From: Streptomyces populi
Lineage (GTDB): Bacteria > Actinomycetota > Actinomycetes > Streptomycetales > Streptomycetaceae
NCBI RefSeq assembly: GCF_002911015.1
Contig: NZ_KZ626849.1
Coordinates: forward strand, 1-64,000
Length of the DNA stretch: 64,000 nucleotides
Reading direction: 5' to 3'
Positions within the stretch are counted from its first letter, which is position 1. Each line of letters opens with the position of its first letter. The position numbers were made by a program, and so were the translations under genes. Below the pieces are notes generated by a model that was not told the origin of the DNA, made no database searches, and saw only the letters and a program-made list of their open reading frames with translations. This document shows positions 7,801 to 13,562 of this stretch, piece by piece.

Positions 7801-9133
7801 GCCGATGGCCAGCGATCTCGTACAGGCTGGTCAATGGGCTGTCGTCGTGTTCAGCCTGCCTGGTGCCCGCCAGAGCAACGAGATGAGGCGTCAGCGCGTC
7901 CCACTGCTCTTCGGCAGAGGCGTCTTGGGCGGGGAGGGGGGTCAGGCTGCGGAGGACCGCTTGTTCAGCGCGGTCGCGTCCCTGCAAGCGACAGGGCAAC
8001 TGAGTGTCGTCGGCGTTCTGAGTGCTACGCAGGACGGTCTGGACTAGGCGGTGGATACTCAAAGTGGTACCGGTGTCAGTGACCATGCTGTAGGCGGCAA
8101 GGATTCCGACGGCTTCAGCGATGTCGTCCGGATCGGTGCCGGGCGGCGTGAGCAGGCTGTGCGGGATGTCGTCGGGGGCCAGCCAGGCGGCGGTATACAG
8201 CACCTCGACAGCCCTTGGATCAACCTTCTCCAAGGTGTGGAGGGTGACGTTCCAGATGCGAGTGAGGGTGCGTTCGGTATCGGTGCCGTGGGCGGTCTTG
8301 GCGAGTTTGGTGTCCAGGCGGCGGCGGTAGGAGTCCGGGCTGATGGCGCGGTTCTGGGCCAAGTAGGCGCCGGCCTGCTTGATCGCCAGAGGGAAGTACC
8401 CCAGCTCGGCGGCAAGAGAGCGGGCTTCTGCCTGCTGGCGGGGGGTGGGAGCCGTCCCCTTGAACACGAGCCGGCACAGCAGGCTGGTGGCGTCGTCGGG
8501 GTCGAGGTTGCCCAGGGTCAGGGTGGGGGCGCCGTCGGGCCAGCCAGTGGCGCGGCGGCTGGTGGCGAGGTGATGACCTTGGTGGAGTGCACCGGCGTAG
8601 GGGGTGAGGTCATCGGGGTTCTCCACGTTGTCGTAGACCAGCAGCCAGCCCGGATGCCAGGCAAGCCACTGCATCGCCCACGCCAACTGCGCCTGCCGGT
8701 CTGTGGTGGCGGACCAGTCGGGTACCAGGGTGCGGGTGAGATTGGTGAGGGAGGTCTCGATCTCGTCGGGGGACGAGGCGTTGATCCACCAGATCAGGGC
8801 GTAGTCGCCGCGGTGGCGGTGGGCGTAGTGCAGGGCGAGCGTCGTCTTGCCGATCCCGCCCAGACCGTGCAGCGTCCCGCTCTGCGTGATCGCACTCTCG
8901 TGCCTGCTGGTCAGGATGCGCCGTAGCCAGTCCAGTTCGTCCTCCCGCCCCAGGCAGAAGGCGGCCGGAGGCAGATTGGAGGTACCCGGTGCCGCAGTGA
9001 CCCTGCCTGGAGCGTGCAGTGCCTCGGCCGGCAGCACATCACCGGTGTAGGCATTGCCGATCTGCCCGGCGGCGATCGACCGCGGTCCGACCGCCTCGAT
9101 CCCCGACCAAGACGTGTCTTCGTCGCCGTTCAC
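6155..9133 (-). CDS. NB-ARC STAND ATPase with TPR array (NLR-like)
   Basis: A 992-aa NLR-like signalling ATPase. Residues ~10-33 carry a short motif (VGPRSIAAGQIGNAYTGD) also present at the end of the protein encoded just upstream. The NB-ARC domain follows (about 60-400), with the Walker A GLGGIGKTTLAL near 110, a Walker B-like WLLVYDNVE near 165, and the sensor region LATSRRATGW. A winged-helix-like linker leads to 13 consecutive 42-residue TPR units of the pattern NLA-x2-Y-x2-AGD ... LGDTHPxTL, some identical to each other. The GTG start at 9133 overlaps the stop of the upstream gene by 4 bases (GTGA), so the two are translationally coupled. NLR-like proteins detect a ligand through the repeats and oligomerise; here the N-terminal motif would then template the partner. 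The role in phage defence or conflict is inferred. Confidence 0.85.
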   Translation of the reverse strand: MNGDEDTSWSGIEAVGPRSIAAGQIGNAYTGDVLPAEALHAPGRVTAAPGTSNLPPAAFCLGREDELDWLRRILTSRHESAITQSGTLHGLGGIGKTTLALHYAHRHRGDYALIWWINASSPDEIETSLTNLTRTLVPDWSATTDRQAQLAWAMQWLAWHPGWLLVYDNVENPDDLTPYAGALHQGHHLATSRRATGWPDGAPTLTLGNLDPDDATSLLCRLVFKGTAPTPRQQAEARSLAAELGYFPLAIKQAGAYLAQNRAISPDSYRRRLDTKLAKTAHGTDTERTLTRIWNVTLHTLEKVDPRAVEVLYTAAWLAPDDIPHSLLTPPGTDPDDIAEAVGILAAYSMVTDTGTTLSIHRLVQTVLRSTQNADDTQLPCRLQGRDRAEQAVLRSLTPLPAQDASAEEQWDALTPHLVALAGTRQAEHDDSPLTSLYEIAGHRLHQQGHTARAIPLREATLAQYELALGDTHPNTLDSRNNLASSYSAAGDLGRAIPLYEATLAQYELALGDTHPNTLNGRNNLASSYYAAGDLRRAIPLYEATLAQYEQTLGDTHPSTLRCRNNLASSYESAGDLGRAIPLYEATLAQREQTLGDTHPDTLQSRSNLAYAYKAAGDLDRAIPLHEATLAQREQTLGDTHPDTLTSRNNLASSYSAAGDLDRAIPLYEATLAQREQTLGDTHPDTLNSRNNLAIAYHAAGHLRQAIPLLEATLAQYEQVLGDTHPDTLNGRINVAGAYTAAGNCDRAIPLLEATLAQCEQVLGDTHPHTLSGRINLAGACKAAGDLGRAIPLYEATLTQYEQTLGDTHPDTLTNRNNLAHAYKAAGDLGRAIPLYEATLTQYEQTLGDTHPDTLTNRNNLAHAYKAAGDLQRALPLYEATRAQYEQVLGDTHPHTLQCRNNLAGAYYATGDLRRAVSLLEATLAQCEQVLGDTHPHTLNSRINLAVVYHAAGHLRRAVSLLEATLAQCEQVLGDTHPHTVQCRNNLARARQ

Positions 9134-9555
9134 GGCCGTGGCGCGGCGTGACCGTCACCCGTGATCGCGGTACCGATGTGCTGAGCGGCGATCGACCGCT
9201 CACCCGACGCCGTGACATTGACCGTGCCCGGCGCGGGAGCAGGCAGCAGGGAGGCCAGCTCCTCCCGGAGCACGGGATCGTCCCGCAACGCGTGCCTGAG
9301 GAGTCGGCTCAGCACAGCCGTGGAGTACGCCTCGTCCTGCTCGTCGGCGGCCTCGCCCACCACGCGTTCCAGCTCCGCCCGACCCGCTTCGTCCCGGCGG
9401 CGCCAGAGCAGTTGAAGGATCTGTTGCCCGAGACCGACCGTGGCGTCGGCCGCAGCATTTTGCACGCGGGTCAACACCGCCACACCGTATGCCGTCACCG
9501 CCGCCGTCGCGGCCGGCCCCGCCTGCCCGACCAACTGCACGATCTCAGCATCCAT
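9130..9555 (-). CDS. Putative helical effector with amyloid-like motif
   Basis: A 141-aa protein. Residues 1-110 are predicted all-helical, starting with a hydrophobic, Ala-rich amphipathic segment (VGQAGPAATAAVTAYGVAVL) that could enter membranes, followed by charged helices (RRRDEAGRAELERVV). A proline linker (PAPAPG) leads to a C-terminal motif ASGERSIAAQHIGTAITGD. The same motif occurs near the N-terminus of the downstream STAND ATPase. This is the known layout of bacterial amyloid-signalling pairs, in which a Bell-type helical effector carries the motif at its C-terminus and the NLR at its N-terminus. The core Q-x-I-G resembles the RHIM. Pore-forming or cell-killing activity is inferred. 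The ATG at 9555 is chosen because gggg lies before it. Confidence 0.7.
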   Translation of the reverse strand: MDAEIVQLVGQAGPAATAAVTAYGVAVLTRVQNAAADATVGLGQQILQLLWRRRDEAGRAELERVVGEAADEQDEAYSTAVLSRLLRHALRDDPVLREELASLLPAPAPGTVNVTASGERSIAAQHIGTAITGDGHAAPRP

Positions 9556-9712
9556 TTGATCCCCGATCCACACGGCTCTGAAAGGAATCAGCGTAGAAAC
9601 AACGCCCTAGCCTTGAGGCCAAAACGCCCGAATCATCTGAAGCAGCTCCCGCGAACACCTCTCTGGTCACCGACCCGAACATGACTGCACCGGAGGGGGA
9701 CGGACCGTAGTT

Positions 9713-9852
9713 TTGTAAGGGCGGTCGTGGTCGTGAGAGAAGTTCCCCAGGTCGCTCCGGCTGTAGCGACAGACCAGGTGAACGGCGCATCTCGACTGTG
9801 GTGAACGGTCGTTGACCGTGGTTGACCGCACGATGTGGCACGGCCGCGGCAC
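9713..9852 (+). repeat. att-like block, copy 2 of 3
   Basis: Starts with ttgtaagggcgg, identical to the tRNA-Val core, and continues with agttccccaggtcgctcc, ctgtagcgac, cgcatctcgactgtgg, ttgaccgtggttgaccgcac and gatgtggcacggccgcggcac. It shares the order and most bases of the block at 4222-4350. It lies just upstream of the effector/NLR unit and may be one end of the element that brought that unit. Confidence 0.8.
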
Positions 9853-9957
9853 ACGACCTTCTGATCCGTAGCTCGACAGGGATCGGCCGAAGGCGGGTCA
9901 TAGAGGTCGCGGCCTGGTCTCTCAGAGTGGCTGTTGGCCGTAGTCGGTTGCTGTGGC

Positions 9958-9978
9958 TGCTGTACTTATGTGCTGTAC
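9958..9978. repeat. Paired TGCTGTAC direct repeat, copy 2
   Basis: TGCTGTAC at 9958 and 9971, in the same orientation and with the same 13-bp phasing as the pair at 6125/6138. The spacer bases differ, so it is the 8-bp words that are conserved, as expected of protein-binding sites. Confidence 0.6.
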
Positions 9979-10079
9979 AGCTTCGGGCCTCTGCCGGGCG
10001 AGGCGCGGTTCCCGCGGCTGATCAGGGCGGAAGAGCGGGCGTTCCCCAGGTCCCACTGTTACTGCCCGATGTCTTCCGC

Positions 10080-10202
10080 TCAATCGGGCATACGGTGGAT
10101 GACGCGGCGGCGGAGTCGCCGGGCGCGGATCTCGCCGTAGAGCACGCATGTCGCAAGCATGAAGAGCAGGAGCCCTATGGCCGCCGACCACGGCTCGGAC
10201 AT
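10080..10202 (-). CDS. Small single-pass membrane protein
   Basis: A 40-aa frame: MSEPWSAAIGLLLFMLATCV then LYGEIRARRLRRRVIHRMPD and a stop. It has one hydrophobic helix followed by a strongly basic tail, giving an inside-positive C-terminus. The frame stays open ~100 bases further upstream (LLAAPVSAGWAFIGHRW, a second possible helix) without an ATG, so a longer product from a rarer start is possible. Composition supports a membrane protein, but at this length chance cannot be excluded. Function is unknown; it lies among island cargo. Confidence 0.4.
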   Translation of the reverse strand: MSEPWSAAIGLLLFMLATCVLYGEIRARRLRRRVIHRMPD

Positions 10203-10345
10203 CCACCGGTGGCCTATGAACGCCCAGCCGGCGGAGACCGGAGCGGCGAGGAGGTACCCGCGCAGGCGTACCCGCAGCCGACTTACATCGGGCCGTGGTT
10301 CAACCCGCTGAGGTTCAACGCCGATCGCTGCTGTCCGGGCCTGTT

Positions 10346-10367
10346 GGTGTCAGCTAATTGGTGTCAG
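10346..10367. repeat. Variant GGTGTCAG doublet, copy B
   Basis: GGTGTCAG at 10346 and 10360, 14 bp apart. This is a one-base variant of the GATGTCAG doublets seen at four other places in the island. It lies ~25 bases beyond the 3' end of the SMI1/KNR4 gene. Confidence 0.5.
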
Positions 10368-10392
10368 GTGACAGGAGCCCCGCAGCGCCACA

Positions 10393-10989
10393 TCAGAACG
10401 GCTTGAAGGTCGGCCGTACGGGGCCGATCTCACCGTTGGCGACCAATTCCTCCAGGTCTTCAGGTTCCAGGAACTCAAGGTCTTCCGGTTCGATGCCGTG
10501 GTAGCGGTCTACGTCAAGCAGCTGCCGTGCGAACGTGAGGGCGAAGCTTGAGAACGGACCATCGAAGGTCTCGCAGCCCTCCTCGTGGACCATCGTGACG
10601 ACCTTCCAGCGATCTGGGTCCGGGTCGCAGGGCAGGAAGAAGTGCTCGTCGCCGCTGTAGTCGTATCCCCAGGAGATCAGCCCACCAGGTGCGGGGTGAA
10701 AGGGGTACGGAATGTGCCCGGAGTCGCCGCGGCTCAGGGCCCTGTCTCGGCGCTCGGTGAACGTCTGGTGCGTCTTGCGCATGCGCGCTAGGAGCGGGCT
10801 CGATCCGGTGGGGTGGAAGACAACGAGCTCGCCGGACATGACCCCGCTGCCATAGGCGTCCAGGAACCTTTTGTAGTCGCTGGGCAGCGCGGACCCTATG
10901 TGCTGCTCGACTTCGTCCCAGTCGGCCGGGTTCGGTTGCCGATGGGCAGGAGCCCCCAGTAGGGCCTGCAACTCATCCAACGAGGACAT
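10393..10989 (-). CDS. SMI1/KNR4 family protein
   Basis: A 198-aa SMI1/KNR4 (SUKH-type) protein. The fold's signatures are visible: the early helix and ALPSDYKRFLDAYGSGVM turn (residues ~35-55), then strands with GELVVFHP, and the central PGGLISWGYDYSGDEHFFLPC with the conserved W-G-x-D that packs the core. In bacteria SUKH proteins are mostly immunity proteins against contact-dependent or polymorphic toxins, although some are housekeeping. The acidic C-terminus (EPEDLEFLEPEDLEE) is unusual. The start at 10989 fits the family length; the upstream extension is Arg-rich. No toxin gene is adjacent, so it would be an orphan immunity gene in the island. Confidence 0.82.
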   Translation of the reverse strand: MSSLDELQALLGAPAHRQPNPADWDEVEQHIGSALPSDYKRFLDAYGSGVMSGELVVFHPTGSSPLLARMRKTHQTFTERRDRALSRGDSGHIPYPFHPAPGGLISWGYDYSGDEHFFLPCDPDPDRWKVVTMVHEEGCETFDGPFSSFALTFARQLLDVDRYHGIEPEDLEFLEPEDLEELVANGEIGPVRPTFKPF

Positions 10990-11675
10990 GCACTGCTCCA
11001 AGACTGGCCAGCGGTGATCTGCGCCGCCAACCTTATGATTCAGCCGTCTGCCTGCAACGCCAAGGTCGGTGGAACGACTTTGGGCGGGAGCTGCCATGGG
11101 GCGATCGGTCATGTCCCCGTAAGCTTCCGGCGCGTCGGGCAGTCTGTGGACCTGCCCGTTAAAGCACGACGCTGGGGCCATGATCTTCGAGGCTCGCCCC
11201 ATGGTGGCTGCCTAGAGCCATGGAGCCGACCGCCCCAGCCATAGCGGGGTTTCTCCTCGCATAGGCGCGGTCGCCGTCCGGCCGGTGGCCTGGTGCGGGA
11301 TCAGCGGGCCGTACGAACGCCGGCGCATCTGGCAGCGTCGGCCCGCATGCCACCGCCACCACGATCCGGCCTCTTTCGGTGACCCAACACGTATTTGACC
11401 TGCACCGTTGGGGATCACCGTTCGCCCCGTGCCCGTGTTGGAATGTGGCCGCTGCGTGCGGCGACGGACGGGCGGCGCCGTGCGGCCGGCGGCGAAGACA
11501 GGTGAGGCGGCGCGGCGGCGACCGGCCGGCGACGGCCAGATCAGGAAGGTGAAGCGGCCTCCGCGCGGTCCATCTGGCACGTGAGTGGCACGGCGGCCCC
11601 GACCGGCCGGAAACGACAGAGGCCCAGATCACCGGATGCACACCGGCTGACCTGGGCCTTGTTCGTGTCCTGAGA
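10990..11675. other. Intergenic region, no gene supported
   Basis: About 690 bases upstream of the SMI1/KNR4 gene. Open frames on both strands are dominated by Arg/Pro and none shows a family. A hairpin-forming segment with cagaggcccagatc and gacctgggccttg (about 11619-11660) resembles the terminator next to the intact tRNA-Val and precedes the 46-bp tRNA copy, so chromosomal flank was probably copied with it. Confidence 0.45.
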
Positions 11676-11721
11676 CTGGTGGGCGCGGACGGTTTCGAAC
11701 CGCCGACATCCGCCTTGTAAG
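11676..11721 (-). repeat. 46-bp exact copy of tRNA-Val 3' half (att site)
   Basis: The bases from ctggtgggcg to cttgtaag are identical over 46 bp to 16922-16967, which spans the encoded CCA, acceptor strand, TPsiC arm, variable loop and 3' anticodon stem of tRNA-Val(UAC). After the anticodon the sequence diverges into gttcgctccc, as at the degenerate trace at 3573. An exact 46-bp direct repeat of a tRNA 3' end is the hallmark of tyrosine-recombinase integration. Confidence 0.93.
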
Positions 11722-11817
11722 TTCGCTCCCAGCTCGACATCACCTGCCGAAACGGGCCCGCTGGTCGCTCGCGCATCCGGCTCCAGCCATCGCCGTGTGC
11801 CATCGTTCGCCGTCGTT

Positions 11818-11838
11818 GATGTCAGCTGGTGATGTCAG
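11818..11838. repeat. GATGTCAG doublet, copy C
   Basis: GATGTCAG at 11818 and 11831 (13-bp phasing), ~100 bp from the 46-bp att copy. The spacing from att is similar to that of copy A from its att trace, which supports a fixed architecture of element end. Confidence 0.7.
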
Positions 11839-11851
11839 GCAGATGGACGGT

Positions 11852-12031
11852 CTATGCGCTGACGTCCAACTCGCGTGCACGCTGTCGGGCTTGGGCTCTC
11901 AGTTCCTTACTGGACGCCCGCTCGAAGTGCCAGCCATAGATCCCTGCCGCGGCTGGCACCGGACTGGGGCGCAACAAGTCCTCCTGCGCCGACCACAGCC
12001 GGTCCGGTTCGGTGAGGGCGGCATGGATCAC
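11852..12031 (-). pseudogene. Truncated GIY-YIG-type protein
   Basis: A GTG at 12031, preceded by ggagg, opens a 59-aa frame. Its first 37 residues (ALTEPDRLWSAQEDLL ... VPAAAGIYGWHFERA) look like the start of actinobacterial GIY-YIG proteins, in which a P-x-x-x-G-(I/V)-Y-G-W stretch forms the first strand of the nuclease domain. After that the sequence jumps to KELRAQARQRARELDVSA and stops, so the YIG strand, catalytic Arg and Glu are missing. It is either a deletion product joined to another gene's tail or a residual small protein. It cannot be a working nuclease. Confidence 0.5.
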
Positions 12032-12094
12032 GGAGCCTCCAAGATCGCCGAAGGGACTGCCTGCCTCAGGCTACTGAGGTTTCCTCAACGGTGA

Positions 12095-12541
12095 TCACTG
12101 CTGTCCGCCATCGCGGGTTCGTCGGCGCCACCAGGTCGCAGTGGGCGCCGCGACGGCAAGCGCGAAAAAGACGCCCGCACTGGTCACGTACGGTTCCGTC
12201 AGACCTTGAGCAAGTGCGTAGAGCCCACCAACCGTACCGCCGCCGGCAAGGCTCAGCGCGGGCGGCCAGGAGCTGGTGGCCACTCCTACGAGCACCAACA
12301 CCATCGCTGGCAGACCCAGAAGAAAAAGCGCCCACGTGTACAACTCGTAGCCGTCTGCGGCCACACAGCCGCCGCGCGGCCCCCGCCTGCAGCCACCTTC
12401 GATGAGCCCAGCGATGCCCCAGCTCACAGCGAACCCCACTACGACGCCGGCCGGAACCCACCACCAGTTCGTCTCGTCGAACGCCCCATTTCCCGACGGG
12501 CGCCCCGCGCTCGTCCTCGCCTTCCCCCCATGTCCTGGCAT
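12095..12541 (-). CDS. Four-helix membrane protein
   Basis: A 148-aa protein with about four transmembrane helices: WVPAGVVVGFAVSWGIAGLI, YTWALFLLGLPAMVLVLVGV, a weaker ALSLAGGGTVGGLYALAQGL, and SAGVFFALAVAAPTATWW. A CRRGPRGGCVAADGYELY loop with two cysteines lies between helices 1 and 2. The N-terminal 25 residues are soluble. The family is not recognised. It is the cargo between the GATGTCAG doublet C and att-like block 3, and the truncated GIY-YIG frame lies just downstream on the same strand. Confidence 0.6.
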   Translation of the reverse strand: MPGHGGKARTSAGRPSGNGAFDETNWWWVPAGVVVGFAVSWGIAGLIEGGCRRGPRGGCVAADGYELYTWALFLLGLPAMVLVLVGVATSSWPPALSLAGGGTVGGLYALAQGLTEPYVTSAGVFFALAVAAPTATWWRRRTRDGGQQ

Positions 12542-12636
12542 GGGGTGATTGTAGGAACCAGCGCCAAGATCCGAACACCAGATTCAATGAACTGGCTGAC
12601 GACGGCAGCCCCTGGCCGCTACCGAACACCGCCGCT

Positions 12637-12776
12637 TTGTAAGGGCGGAGGGACGAGCTACCTCTCGCGCCCAGGTCACACGGGCTCTAGCAACAGCCCA
12701 GCTCACTCGTGCATCTCGACCGCGGCGAACCGTCATTAACCGTGGTTGACCGCCCGATGTGGCACGACTGTGGCAC
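12637..12776 (+). repeat. att-like block, copy 3 of 3
   Basis: Begins ttgtaagggcgg and then keeps gacgagctacctctcgcgcccagg, still recognisable as a worn 5' half of tRNA-Val (the intact gene reads gctgagctacgcgcccagg on this strand). It then follows the shared order tgcatctcgacc, ttaaccgtggttgaccgc, gatgtggcac, gactgtggcac. It is the copy in which the tRNA origin of the block is clearest. Confidence 0.78.
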
Positions 12777-12907
12777 GTTCCGAGTAGCCCAGGGCTTAGA
12801 AGGCGCTCGGTGCGTCGCACGGATCACCCCCTCTCACCTGCACCGCTCCCCCACCGTGGCGCCCTGTCGGCCAGGCGTCGACACGCATTCGACAGGGCCA
12901 GGGTTCG

Positions 12908-13105
12908 CTACGGCCGCCGGTAGACCTCGGGGTCGAATCCCTCCCCGGGTGACCTGGAGAAGCTCACATAGACGGGGTACTCGGGATCGCCCACCTGCAT
13001 GTCGGCAAACTGATCCACGTCGTGGTTGGCGAACCGGTGCAGATACTGGAGAAACAACTCCAGCTCTGTTTTGGACAGTGGCTCGTCGTGCCGCTCATTG
13101 CGCAT
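12908..13105 (-). CDS. Small hypothetical protein
   Basis: A 65-aa protein starting MRNERHDEPLSKTELELFLQ, with a helical first half (LFLQYLHRFANHDVDQFADM) and a strand-rich end (YPVYVSFSRSPGEGF). The balanced, acidic composition contrasts with the Arg-rich shadows around it, so translation is likely. The ATG at 13105 is used; the longer frame upstream has the wrong composition. The size and acidity would suit an immunity or antitoxin-like cargo protein, but no family is recognised and no partner is present. Confidence 0.5.
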   Translation of the reverse strand: MRNERHDEPLSKTELELFLQYLHRFANHDVDQFADMQVGDPEYPVYVSFSRSPGEGFDPEVYRRP

Positions 13106-13562
13106 GCGTGCACGATACGAGCAGAGCTGGAAGGGGCGTTGCGGAGTCGCCCACTTCCAGCGTCGTGAACCCATGGCGCCGACTTCGGGGAGCACCGCTT
13201 TAGGAGTTCGATCCAAGTTCGCTCCGGCCGTTGTCGGCTGATGGTGCGACGGCCGGACAGAGGCGCTGGTGTACGCACCCGTCCGGCGTCGTCGATGTCA
13301 GCCATGGATGTCAGAAGCCTCCCGACCCGTGCCCCCAAGGAGATCGGCCTCGACCGGCCTTCCGCGGGCGGACGCCCGCGATGGTGCCCGACGCGCTGCG
13401 CCGCGGGCCAGGCCGTGGCAGCCCCTCGGAATCCGCCATGAAGCCCGGCACAACCCTGGGCCCGCCGGACTTGTCCTCACAGGCAAAGGCCTTGCGCCCG
13501 GGCTCGCCGGCACGTTCGCGGCGCCTGCCCCGCTCCGCCCGGGCCACGTTCGAAAGGGACAC
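13106..13562. other. Intergenic region with GATGTCAG doublet D
   Basis: No gene is supported. A worn trace of the element-side att sequence (ttcgatccaagttcgctcc at 13207-13225) is followed ~70 bp later by the GATGTCAG doublet at 13294. The ribosome-binding site gaaaggga (13552-13559) serves the next gene. Confidence 0.5.
13294..13314. repeat. GATGTCAG doublet, copy D
   Basis: GATGTCAG at 13294 and 13307, again 13 bp apart, next to the decayed att-like string aagttcgctcc at 13215. It supports a third, more eroded element end. Confidence 0.65.

Larger units (their letters stand above)
9556..10079. other. Upstream region of NLR pair with att-like block 2
   Basis: About 520 bases without a convincing gene. 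It contains the probable promoter of the minus-strand effector/NLR unit (9556-9712), att-like block 2 (9713-9852) and the second TGCTGTAC doublet (9958-9978). Frames on both strands give only Arg/Pro-rich readings. Confidence 0.5.

Noticed and set aside
9922..10206. 94-aa minus-strand frame over the small membrane peptide
   Set aside because: It is His/Arg/Pro-rich. The alternative frame (10080-10202) gives a plausible membrane helix instead.
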